Source of the DNA: Anthopleura xanthogrammica | Taxonomy: Eukaryota; Cnidaria; Anthozoa; Actiniaria; Actiniidae | Assembly: GCA_964019055.1 (NCBI GenBank) | Contig: OZ025215.1 | Location: 11,871,611 to 11,935,610 of the forward strand | Reading direction: 5' to 3' | Length of the DNA stretch: 64,000 nucleotides | In this document: positions 1 to 11,243 of the stretch, one piece after another | Layout of the letters: each line of letters opens with the position of its first letter | Numbering within the stretch: position 1 is the stretch's first letter | Notes under the pieces: model-generated | What the model was told of the DNA's origin: nothing | The model's database searches: none | Seen by the model: the letters and a program-made list of their open reading frames with translations, nothing else | Translations under genes and position numbers: made by a program

Positions 1-348
1 CAGGTGATCAGAGTTAGCGTTTAACACAGTAAAGATAGAGCTTTCTACCGAAGACGTGCCACGTAAGCCCAGTTAGAAGTATCAAAAATAGTTTGGTTTA
101 TCTTCTAATAAGATCACATCATATTATTATCATTCTCATTAAATCGTTGAAAATTTCCACCAATTTAAAATAGTCAAATTTAAGCTAATAGTATATTTAG
201 GAAGAGTAAGGAGGAATCAGTCGAAGTAGGAATTTAATAAAACTGATCAACTGGTACAATTAACAAGTTACCTAAGTGCATATGATCTATTGCTAGACTA
301 GTCCCCGTTAAATGGGAACAAATGCCATGATATTGCAACTTTTTTCAT

Positions 349-568
349 ATACACCTATTTCAATAAAGGTTGTCGCAGCCGAAAGTAACCAGCGACAAGC
401 AACATTACAAGAATCGAAACAGTTGCAGCCAACCATTACAAAACTATAACTAAAATGATCACGTCTAAATGATGAATTGAGTAAGGAGTAAAATACATAT
501 GGTCTTTGCCGTCTTGTGTTGTTGCTTGTTGCTTTCAGCTGCGACAACCTTTTTTCAAATAGGTGTAT
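349..568. mobile_element. Palindromic MITE-like element in RPTP-A FN3 intron
   Basis: About 40 bases at each end are inverted copies (ATACACCTATTT ... GTTGTCGCAG). A second copy sits at the homologous place in RPTP-C (about 43746-43965), so it inserted before those two genes split. Confidence 0.65.
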
Positions 569-656
569 AACTCGAGATAGGCCTCATAAGTCGAGTCAAT
601 AAATTAGTACTGGTATCACAATGCACCGTAGTTAATTATAAAGTAGTTCATTTTAC

Positions 657-2049
657 CTGCAAATGAATTATGATACTTTGTGATGATAGTGCAGTTGATC
701 CACTGATTGTTGGAATGCCTAGTGGCTCTATAATTTTCAAAATATATAATCAAAAACAAAGCGGAAAAAGTAGAACTTCTACTGATAGCGGGATGTAATT
801 CTGAATTCAGTAGTACTGGCACGAATTTTGAAACCTACGTTTTTTGCTCGCTCACCTAATTCTTTAAAAGGCTGTGATCAAAAATTCCACATACATGATT
901 GAGAACATAATATATAACTAATTGAGTAGCTCTAAATTTCATATAAAAGAAGCTAAAAAGTTCACGTAGATCCTACGATGATTTCATAAAAAACAGAGAG
1001 GTTTGACGAAGACAGCATACAACTATAAACATCTTTTTAAAAAAGACTATTCAACGATAGATCTCTTAATTTCATATAAAAGAAGCTAAAAAGTTCACGT
1101 AGAACCTACGATGATTTCATAAAAAGCAGAGAGGTTTGACGAAGACAGCATACACCTATAAACATCTTTTAAAAAAAGACTATTCAACGATAGATTTATA
1201 TTCGAAATTGTTAAAATTGAACTTTGTTTAACAAGGAAACTTAGCAAAGCTAATACAGACGATAGTAAAGATCTTTCTATATAATCAAGTATCTTAATGA
1301 CAAATACCAGCAATTAGTGTTGTAACATCCAGCCAACTGCTCCACAATCCTTGCCCCACAACACTTATCACGTTTATTCTGATGCTGTAGTTGGCGTATG
1401 GCTTCAGGTGTTTTACAGTGTAGTTAAAAGCAGGATGGTCTGCATTATGGGTGACGATTGATCCGCTCTGATTATGGAGTTGTATGGTGTACGAGGTGAA
1501 GTTACCAACGCCATCAGAAGCAGTCATTGCTGTCCAGCTCAGTGTTATCGACCTCTCATTAGGTGTTGCCGCTGTCACTTTTGGTGCTTCTGGTACATCT
1601 GCAATATAAAGAGAGCCGAATTTATAAAGTCAAAGATTTATATTTTTTAGTGCAAAGCAAAATATATTAATCCAGGATGAAATAAAAAATGCCGTTATTG
1701 CTTGACTTACTCAAGTTTACCGTCACTTTTACTGCCTTTGTCTCTTTTATCCCTCCACTCGGCAGGTGAACTGGATTCACTATTCTACACGTGTAGAACG
1801 TGTTACAGACCACAGAACGTGTGCGGGGATCTTGTCTTGTACACTTGTACTTGGACACTACGTCTTCAGTAGAGATAAACTGTACTTGTAGTGTTGATTG
1901 TGTTGCACCGTTGACCTTTGTTCCATTGTTAAACCACTGTATGTCAGGTGTTGGTTCACCAAGTAGACTACATGTTAATGTACTGGAACTTCCTTTGATG
2001 CTTGGAAGGATGAGGTCAGCAGTATTTATAATTACTTTTGGGACAACGA
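657..2049 (-). CDS. RPTP-A exons 10-12: Ig domain, FN3 domain 1, start of FN3 domain 2
   Basis: Exon 2049-1711 encodes an Ig domain ([16 protein letters not shown], then SKYKC). Exon 1598-1308 encodes an FN3 domain (ITLSWTA, then LKPYANYSIRI). Exon 727-657 encodes the 23-residue start of the next FN3 (EPLGIPTISG...), matching exon 12 of RPTP-B and -C. The Ig exon is one codon shorter than in RPTP-B. The next exon is outside the window. Confidence 0.85.
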
Positions 2050-5000
2050 CTGAAATGATACCGCACAATCATCATGATCGATTACTAGAGTTTGAAATTC
2101 CAATGAGATCAGTAAGAATCTTTTAAAAGTACGTTCCCGTATTACTTACACACGTCACATCCATAGAGGTCAAATCGTAGACAATGTTTGTCCCCTGAGT
2201 TGTGGGTCTGAGGAATAATTCTGACATAACGTGCTGCTGTTGGATTCCTAAGCCAGTTGACCCTGACGCCATTCTTGTTGGTGTTTCCCTCGAAAGTCTA
2301 TTTAAAAAATCGCGAATATACAAGAAATAAAACATTTGTCTTTATTCGCATTTAAAGCAGCAAAACGTTTTTAATAAGGGATCGACCATTTGATTGTTGA
2401 TTAGGGAGGGTACGAATTTTTGGTGTGCTCAATATTTTTTTCATCTATAGTGTCAGGTTTTAACATTTTTTAATCTGTGTAGCTGGGAAGAAAATGAGCA
2501 ATTAGTAGCCCCCCACTGCCAATCCAAAATCAAATGGGCCGTCCATAAAACACCAGATATTAGTCATTAGTCTTGATGTACTTTTGACCAGACTTGAATG
2601 ACAAAAAAATCACATTCCATACTAAAGTATATTACCTTGACAACCAGTCCTTCTTTGTAATCGTTCCAATTTGTGCTATCAAAGCTGTAGCTAACTTTGT
2701 AAGTAATCGTCCATTTATCTACGGTATTGTCTCCTTGTGTTGCAATACCAGTCACTGTCTTGACCTGTCCAAGGTTAACTTGTATGTATTCAGTATTGCC
2801 ATTTGTTGAGCTGCACCATGACGAACTACCATACAGACGGCCATGTGGTGGTGTATGGGAATTATCCAATGAAGAAGATGACGTCATCTGGGAGTTTGGT
2901 ATTTGTGATCTCTCAAGACCAAGCGACGAGGTGCAACCTTGAACAAAATATATATAATTATATACATGCAGTTTGCACGAACCTTTATGTATTTTGCAAA
3001 ATCGTATGACATGTGATGATGCAGAGATCAACTTTGAGATTGCTGCCTACCTAACGGGAGTCCTTTGAAATCGACCCTTAGCATCTTCCAGCGTTCGTAA
3101 TCAGTAGGAAGTACCCGAACAAACCTGGCTCTGAATGGGTTGGTTATTGCATTAGTAACCACTGTAGTCCTGTCAGAGTTACCGATGAACTGTCAAACGC
3201 AAACACAAAAATGAGAATTGTGATGTGAGTAACTCTGTCAATGAATACTTCGATTGGTCTTCATTGAAGTCAATAATCAAAATCTATTGTGAACATAGTA
3301 AACACATTTTACTGTCAAAAAGTTTCAACCGAAAAAAGATTTTTAAATTTCTAAAACACTGTAAGATTTACGAAGTTATTGAGCCTTTCAAATTAAGGCG
3401 TTCGTTTTTAGGTGCTGACATGCGAGTAAACATCAAAGATTATATCAATTATACCACCATCACTCCCCGCGGTTTCGAAGTAAAGTATTGGCTTTACCTT
3501 TTACCTTTTTACCAGTGCATCATACGTTTGTATTTAACGCAAGCAACATCAATAAAAAAGTTTTTTTATTAATATATTTTCAAAATTAAAAGAAAACAAA
3601 TATTGGAGAGGCGATGCAACATTTTCTACGTCAAAAATATTGTGACTTACCCGAAGGTAACAAGCGGAGCTCCCAGTTCAATCACTTTATGTTAATCGAA
3701 CTTACATTCAACACTTTCACGTCCCCGTAATACTTTGCGTTTTTTTTTTGTCGGGGGCAAGACAAAATCGTTAGTAATACCATGAAAATTTATGAGAATT
3801 GAAGAAAAACCATCTAAAAACACTTATGCATATATCAGAATCAACAAGAACCAGAAAGAAAGAAATTTGAATGGAATTTGAACACCATTATGAGTAAATA
3901 ACATTTCTTAGAAATTTCATTGTCTATAACAACAAACGTTTGATTCTCCCATGCGTGTGGATTGAGCTGATTAAACGAATGAAAATGACTGGAATTTTCA
4001 TTGACAATATACTCAGAATCTGCATGAAAAGTTTTGAATTTTCAAAGAATTTTCTTTTTAGTTGTCCCCCCCCCCCCCCCCCCCCAAAACAAAAAGCAAT
4101 ATGAGGATGTGAAAGTGGTCAATACATATATTTTGTCCACCAATTTTAGCTGCATTGAAAATTTCTACGGCAATGGCGGGTCTCTGAGCATTACCTCTTT
4201 TTCTCCAGAATTGCTGTCATATGTTGTCCACTGTACGTTGGTTATTGAGTACAATACTTTATACTTTTTCACCCATTCGTTCTTGCGTTCCCCATCTCCC
4301 TGAGTAGCTACAGCACATATGTGGAACACAGCACCAAGATCAACCTGGAGATAATCACTAGCTGTGTTTCTACTGGACGGAGCCCAGGCTTTGCCAACAC
4401 CCAGTCTTCCTTTATTAGGCGGATAAGCACCAGCAGATGATGTTGCTGTAAACCTGTGATCAGGTACCAAACTAGTACTTGGTATACCAACACTGTGACT
4501 GGAACAACCTGAAAAGGGAAACTTTTGAAAGTCATCAAAATATTTAATAACTTAGTCAAAGATCATCAGATAATCATGCAGGAGAGTTCATGGAGTCAGG
4601 GATTGGAATGTATAATTCTCTGTAGAAAATGGAATCTTGGAAAATACCCCAAACAAAAAAAAAAAGGGAAAAACGTTCCGGCATCTCGACTCGGTGTCGG
4701 TGAATTGTGCTTGGAAAAAAATCAGAAAACACTGAAAAAAACAACATGAGTATAAGCCAGTTCAAAGTTTAAGAATCGTTTTCAGTGCACATGCGATTTT
4801 ATCCCGAATTTCTCACCTTCTTTTGTTTAAACCTTTTTTTGTTCTTAATTAAACAAAAGAATTTGAGAAATTCAGGATAAAATCGCGGCATAGGCACTGA
4901 AAACGATTCTTAAACTCTAAACTGGCTTATATATTCAAATTAGTCTTACTTGTCTGGAATGGATATCCATAGATCTCTGTCCTCAAGCACGGTGTACCAG

Positions 5001-8000
5001 TCTGGGATGTTTTGGGTACAATACGTAGATATCTTGTAATGATACCGTTATAAAGAATTCGACGAACCACCGTTGTACGATCATAGTTGCCGTAGAATAT
5101 CTGTGAATCAATAACCAAAAATCTATATCACAGTAATGTCATTTGATGGACTCTGACTGTACTGTTAAAGACCAATAAATGTCGGATAAGTACTAAGTAA
5201 CTTCAATTAAAAAAAAAACTTCAAATTTTATCGATCCCCTGAAACAACCCGTCTCGACAAGACACGGACAAAGTCAGATCGAATATATATCTGGTACGTC
5301 TTTTCCCACTGATCTATCATACTATCACTAATGCTACATTACCCTGTCAGTATTGTTCTCCAGATAAGTGGTCCATGTTCTACCATCAGTAGATGTATCT
5401 ATCTGGTACGTCTTCACTCACTTATCTATCATACATCACTAATGCTACATTACCCTGTCAGTATTGTTCTCCTGATAAGTGGTCCATGTTGTACCATCAG
5501 TAGATGTATCTATCTGGTACGTCTTCACTCACTTATCTATCATACATCACTAATGCTACATTACCCTGTCAGTATTGTTCTCCTGATAAGTGGTCCATGT
5601 TGTACCATCAGTAGATGTATCTATCTGGTACGTCTTCACCCACTGATCTATCATACTATCACTAACGCTACATTACACTGTCAGTATTGTTCTCTTGATA
5701 AGTGGTCCATGTTGTACCATCAGTAGATATATTTATCTGGTACGTCTTCACCCACTGATCTATCATACTATCACTAACGCTACATTACACTGTCAGTATT
5801 GTTCTCTTGATAAGTGGTCCATGTTGTACCATCAGTAGATATATTTATCTGGTACGTCTTCACCCGCTGATCTATCATACTATAACTAATGCTACATTAC
5901 CCTGTCAGTATTGTTCTCCTGATAAGTGGTCCATGTTGTACCATCAGTAGATGTATTTATCTGGTATGTCTTCACCCACTGGACTGCCATGCTGTTTCCT
6001 TGTGTAGCCACAGCACAAATAAGGTGAGATGTCCCCAAGTCAATCTGTAAATATGGATTAGAGTCACTTGTAGAGGCACACCACGATAAGCCTGATGTGT
6101 AATGTAGTCTGGCATTCTTGGCTGGGTGTTGAGTAGAAGAAGCTGTTATACTGCCATCTTGAATAGCTGCTGATTCCATGCCAAGAGGAAAGTTCTCGCA
6201 AGCTACGAAATGAGAAAATTTCGATCTAAAAATAAATCTTCGCAAACTTAAGGAATAACTCGAGCTTTCGGGATTAGAGATGTAGAGTAATTGTAAGTGA
6301 TTCCTGATTCGAATGCTCTGGATGGCAGTGCCAGATTATATCTTATATACAGACTATAGCTAGCCAGAGTGTGAGTGTTTCCGAGTTCCCAGTGCATTTT
6401 TTTCAGTTTCGACTTGATTTCACACTAATTAGTCTGGGAACCCTGTGGTTTTGTGTTTATCAAAAATCCTACTCTGTTAAATGTCAGTTGGGGGATTCTT
6501 AAAAGTAATAAGTTCGAAACAATTTATTTCACCCATTCAAGTGCATCTCAAAGGCGGAAGAGTGGATTCCATCTAATGTTTTAAGATAGCGCTTTCGTGT
6601 TTCACTGTAGAGCGCTATGTGGGTACTTATATTCCATTATATTTTTATTAAGGGTCACCCTAAGGTTTACCTTTTAAGTATCCATAGATCCCAACTCTCA
6701 TTGTTTTATAGCGATAGTACGTTGTAGGTATGAATCTGATGTATCTCGCCAAGGGTTGAGTAAGGGTGTTTTTTTTGATAGTACTGGAGTCGGTGTTTCC
6801 AGAAAACATCTGAAACATTAAATTATAAAAATGTAAAAAGATCTTGGTTTTCCTTTGTAACTGAGTGAAAGAAGTCAATTTAATTGTGAAGATTTGGATA
6901 ACTTTCATACAATTATGGAAAGGTCATATGTACAGGGGGCAACGCAAGGAGCTGGAATCACAAGAACAGCAATATACTGGATTTCCCCCCTCCCTCTTAG
7001 TGCAGTTACCAAACACAAATCGTTTGTGGTAAAACACTGCTCAATGAGCTCCAGATTCAATAAATATGTGTAGTTGAATGTCTAAACTTGTTATATTTGA
7101 ACACTGTAGTCAGGATTCATTCTACATTGAAATAGGTAACAGGTGTAGTACGCAACAACAGCTGTCTAGAGTGCAATTTTGTACACTTCGGACAGACGGA
7201 GCACTTAGTAAAAGCTAGAACTGCTGAACACAGAAGGGTGATATGCAACAGCAATCCTACATCTAAGATTGTTCAATATGCTAGGACATGAAGTTAACGC
7301 AAGAATGTATCTGATCATCAAGGAAGAACATTATCGCAAGAGGCTATTTTTAGAGGCATGGTTCACTAAGTTGGACAAAAAAAAAAATTATTGTATGCAC
7401 ATTCCAGAAACATTTAGAACACTGGTAAATTGGAGCAGGCGCGCGCTCCTTGATTCAATTGCAATTCGCGCAAAAATGCATAACGCACTGATGAAGGTCT
7501 TTGTTAATTGAAGGACTGAAACGTCTGTACAAAAAAATCAATTTTTATGAGTTTTAAAAAGATTATGCTAAATTGATTTTGTTTGTTCTTACCTTTAGTG
7601 CCCCGTTCTCTTGGTAAGGCGTCCAGGTTTTATTATCCATCGACAGACTTATCTTATACTCTGTCACCCATTCTTCCGTATGACTAGCACTGCTACCCTG
7701 TGTGGCTACAGCACAGATGACGTAAGGAAGTCCAAGATCAATCTGTAGATGATCATTTGAATCGGCGTTTGTCCTAGGACCCCATCCTCTTAAGTTACCG
7801 TTAAGTCTAGCGTGGTATGGATAGTATCTGTTATCGTAATGTGAAGTTGCTGTGAAACTGCTGTCAGGTATGATGTATTTATTCTCTACACCAATAGTTG
7901 TGTCTGCACAACCTGTAGTAACATAACAAACAAAAAGGTCACATCACAAAAGTCTATTTGTCTACATTATTAGAGTAAATTTCTTTTATTTGCAATAGTT

Positions 8001-9021
8001 TCATATATGATGAGGAGACGTCTTGGATATTAAGGCAGCGCAATATCGTTTTCATTTTCTCATCTCATCTCATCTCATCTCATCTCATCTCATCTCATCT
8101 CATCTCATCTCATCTCATCTCATCTCATCTCATCTCATCTCATCTCATCTCATCTCATCTCACCTCACCTCACCTCACCTCACCTCACCTCACCTCACCT
8201 CACCTCACCTCACCTCACCTCACCTCACCTCACCTCACCTCACCTCACCTCATTTCGACAATGATTTACTATTCAACATTTACAATTTACAAACATATAG
8301 CTATCGAGGCTTTTCACCATTACGTGATGGTAGCCTCTGGTCTAATCTGGTATACATGAGAAAGAATTCAGTTTCCCAGGGGAAATTATTGTGCCTCCTG
8401 TCATGGCTGCCATCGCCAGCGATGGTGCAAAGCTTCTATAGTAACACAACGAACATACAAATCACCTCGGGCTTGATGGACTGCTTTTTGACTGAAGCGT
8501 TCTTTACTTAAAATTGTCTTATACTCATCATACTCAGAATGTATACTTGAATAATGTTTCAAACGAGAGCTTATGTACCAAGCCACTACACAACGACATT
8601 TGAATTTGAATTTCTGCCAATGCAAGGTTTACAGTAATGGTTTTAATCGATAAGTCGAACAAATCAAACTTAAAATCGCGTTGAGATATCGTGTAATTAG
8701 AAAAATGGCTTATTATTGCACATTTACAAACATAGAACGATTGGTATGGGTTTTATATTTTCAATCGAATCATCAATTATTTTGATGAAGTAAAATATTA
8801 GATGAGGAAACTGAAACTGTCTTATCGCCGTCATGACACTGATCGAGTTGATAATCGAAAACTTGACACGTTTCTGGCAAGTTTGGCCAAATCTGTTTAA
8901 CTTTATCTAGTATTTTAAACTTCCAAAACTCACCTGCAAAAGATGTTGTTATATTAATCAGGAATATCAATCCAGTTGCGATGACCCAGAAATAACGAGA
9001 TGTGTAAATCAGTCCTTCCAT
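657..9021 (-). CDS. RPTP-A: receptor tyrosine phosphatase, N-terminal part, cut by the left window edge
   Basis: Twelve coding exons are seen: 9021-8934, 7912-7593, 6809-6671, 6202-5901, 5100-4950, 4508-4195, 3189-3051, 2937-2636, 2297-2150, 2049-1711, 1598-1308 and 727-657. All have AG/GT borders and agreeing phases, giving 868 codons. The start at 9021 opens a 29-residue hydrophobic signal peptide ([12 protein letters not shown]...) identical in position to those of RPTP-B and -C. The order is signal peptide, four discoidin (F5/8C) domains, Ig, FN3, then the start of a second FN3. The membrane and phosphatase parts must lie left of base 1; they are inferred from the paralogues. Introns hold a pentamer satellite, a Penelope-like relic, palindromic elements and a partial-exon array. 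The 3190-4194 intron has only a poly-C run and no recognisable gene. Expected role: cell-surface adhesion receptor with cytoplasmic phosphatase. High confidence in exons; the gene is incomplete here. Confidence 0.9.
937..1203. repeat. Two-copy 133-bp tandem duplication in RPTP-A intron
   Basis: The block beginning TTCATATAAAAGAAGC at about 938 recurs at about 1071 with few changes. RPTP-C has only one copy near 44375-44505. Confidence 0.75.
2150..7912 (-). CDS. RPTP-A exons 2-9: four F5/8C (discoidin) domains
   Basis: Each domain uses two exons: 7912-7593 with 6809-6671, 6202-5901 with 5100-4950, 4508-4195 with 3189-3051, and 2937-2636 with 2297-2150. Each first half opens with a Cys near the N-terminus and carries the family core L-Q-I/V-D/N-L-G and A-V/I-A-T-Q-G. 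Each second half carries the GN-(T/Y)-(D/N)-R ... AR(Y/F)(V/I/L)R(I/V)(I/L)P ... YG pattern. F5/8C domains bind lipids, sugars or proteins at the cell surface; the ligand here is unknown. Confidence 0.9.
4751..4931. mobile_element. 181-bp palindromic element (MITE-like), RPTP-A only
   Basis: Arms of about 65 bases (TATAAGCCAGTT ... GAATTTCTCA) are inverted copies around a short AT-rich loop; ends carry TA. The homologous introns of RPTP-B (21093-21321) and RPTP-C (49268-49498) lack it. Confidence 0.75.
5287..5900. repeat. Tandem array of a partial exon, about 112-bp units, RPTP-A
   Basis: Five extra copies with 111-112-bp spacing abut the true end of exon 6202-5901. Each unit contains the last 70 or so coding bases of that exon ([16 protein letters not shown] region), its GT donor and a little intron. 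RPTP-B has one copy only. Confidence 0.85.
7154..7511 (+). mobile_element. Penelope-like retroelement relic (GIY-YIG-like tail) in RPTP-A intron 2
   Basis: Plus-strand translation gives [15 protein letters not shown], then TAEHRR, LGHEVNAR and LFLEAWF, spread over two frames. This resembles the C-terminal endonuclease of Penelope-like elements (YIGQT-x-R, EHR, TGH, EA-x-x-I). It is degenerate and truncated. Related copies sit in the same intron of RPTP-B and RPTP-C. Confidence 0.55.
8059..8250. repeat. Pentanucleotide satellite (CATCT)n then (CACCT)n
   Basis: About 20 units of CATCT switch at 8161 to 18 units of CACCT. It is in RPTP-A intron 1. RPTP-B has only two or so CATCT units near 24135 and RPTP-C none. 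Confidence 0.95.
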
Positions 9022-9354
9022 CTTGTTTGTGTGAGAAGAAAACGGCTCATTCTGGAAGACGAAAAATAGTTGCCAGTGAAAACGTTCTTCCCATTAAGCA
9101 TAAATTATTGCTCCCACTCTTATTAGAACTATAAAAACGAGTTTAAAGTTGGTTGATAGCAAGAGGTTTAAGAATTGAACTGATCTTGATTGTTATGTAC
9201 ATAACGCTTGATCATTCTTCGTAATGTTGACATAAAAATACTTCTAATAACTGACTCTGAGTATGTTACTGTATCGTTCACAAATGCATTATTAATCCCA
9301 GTCAAAAGAACCTGTAGCAAGTAAGCAAATTATATTAAAGGAACGGACACTTAC

Positions 9355-9440
9355 CGTATAACGAGCTTGAGCATTTAACTAACTAGAACTGTTATGTAAA
9401 TGCAATACTTGGAGTTATTAATACCTCTTGGGTAGAAATT
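9355..9440 (-). promoter_or_regulatory. Putative non-coding 5' exon of RPTP-A (3' border only)
   Basis: A strong donor (GTAAGTGTCC) follows a segment at about 9355 that is conserved upstream of RPTP-A, -B and -C. An acceptor (TTCCAG) near 9051, 30 bases before the ATG, would splice to it. Start of transcription is not visible, so the upper limit is approximate. Confidence 0.45.
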
Positions 9441-11243
9441 CCGCATAGAAACCTTGCCCCTTGAGAAAATCTGAAGCATTATCCAACATCACTGTGGGCA
9501 GTTTCAGTTGATACCATCGTAGTTCAAATCAGTATTTCATGTTCAATTCTGTTTATAATGTTCTTTTTAGATTATTTACTTGCTAATCAGGGAATTTCCA
9601 TTACTGTAGTTTTAAACCAATACTTTAATGCAGTGATTCATATAAGTCTCTTCTGCTAACGTGTTGTATGTGACATTCTGCATGGATGATTGTTGTGACA
9701 GCTATACTGATAGACTTGAGCCGTGGATTCAACTACTCATTGTACGTGTTGTCATCAGACCGGAATAACAAAGAAAACTGTATAAAATACATATTAAAAA
9801 TATTAACAAGGTTCCATAACTGTCTTATTTCGAGCTCTCCCTAAAGATATACTGATAGTGATATTATTTAGCTATGATTAGCTAATTGCCTATTCTGTCG
9901 TGATTAGAAATTACAAATTAGACGTCAATAAGGGTGATAATCAATATAAGAAGTAAGTATTGGATATTTATGAGAAAGTATTTGACATTTCTCAACGTCT
10001 TCGTTTTTTTTAAATTCAAGTTGTTCAAGTATAAAACATATAGAATGAGCCATTTAAGAATGAGAATCATAGTGTATTATACTACTATATATCAACATTA
10101 TTGTTATATTGTTTAAGGTAGAGTATCGTGACATTCAAAGAACATTGCAGTGCATTGTGGGACAGTTTTAAAGGACATATTTCCAAGATGGTGTCCATTT
10201 CGTCCCCTAAAAATATATTATGAACGCAAGCCTCCCTCTTTTTTAAAATGTGTTTTCTTTTTGAGTTGGAACCGACTGAAGTTTTTCACGGCAGCCATGT
10301 TTAAGGGCAGGAAAAATGCAATTCCCCCCCCCCCCCCCCCCCCCCATACTAGTCTCTTGTATAGCCCTACCACTTTTTAGGGTGCTCCGCGGTCCCTGCT
10401 CCTAGAAAACAGAGAAACGTGTTGAGGATTATAGTTGGCTTTTCAGTTTTGGTTAGGCTTTGCTGTGATAGATGTGGATAAATTTATTATTTAGATAAAA
10501 TGTAATCATGATATTTTAGTATGTAGAAGATTTTAATGTGAATCTATAACACTAAACTAAAATATTTATAAATGTAAGATGAAACTAGAGAATATTGACT
10601 CTACGTAAATTCTTGTATAGATGTATTTTTTTATTTCAATGAAATAAAGTAAAGTTTGATTGAATGAATGAAATAGAGAAACTAATTCTAACGATTGTAA
10701 TATTTCACTTCAATTAATACTGTATATTACGTACAAAATAGGAAATTGCTATCAAATAAGACTGATAAAATAAAGTCTGATTAATCGAAATAGACAATGT
10801 AATCCTAAGTTGATAATTAACTATAATTGTAGTATTTCACAGTCTACAATTTATGCTATAAATTATGTGCAAAATATAAAAATTTCTGGCAAATAAAATA
10901 TAATAAATTTTGGTTGATTGATTTCATAGGAATCACAGAGGATGTGATTCTAAGTTGATAACTATTGTAGTATTTTCACAGTAATACTACAATTCATACT
11001 ACAAATTTTGTACAAAATTATAGCAATTACTGGCAAGTAATATAAAACAATATAAAAGCGCGATTGATTGATTTGATAGGATTTCTAGAGAACTAATTAA
11101 TCAAAGTGCATTTCACTATAATTAGTTTTCACTCGTCCATAAACCTGTGTAAGTTTACAAATTTTAAACTATTTGAGTAGCATTCTAAAATGATTTCCCT
11201 ATATTACACCCTTCTTGGTCAGCGGAACATCCTCACTCAACAT
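9441..11243. other. Spacer between RPTP-B stop and the RPTP-A 5' exon; no gene seen
   Basis: AT-rich. It holds a poly-C run at about 10325-10345, a short interspersed repeat at 10143-10213 related to 31107-31209, and at 10620-11100 about four diverged units of roughly 130 bp (TGATTGATT ... CTGGCAAATAA). Nearly the same sequence is at 55041-56851. Confidence 0.7.

Noticed and set aside
308..547. 79-codon frame, repeated at 43705-43944
   Set aside because: It lies inside a palindromic element; its conservation is explained by duplication of the intron.
3225..3572. 115-codon plus-strand open frame in an RPTP-A intron
   Set aside because: No recognisable motif, no counterpart in the paralogous introns, and it overlaps a minus-strand gene intron.
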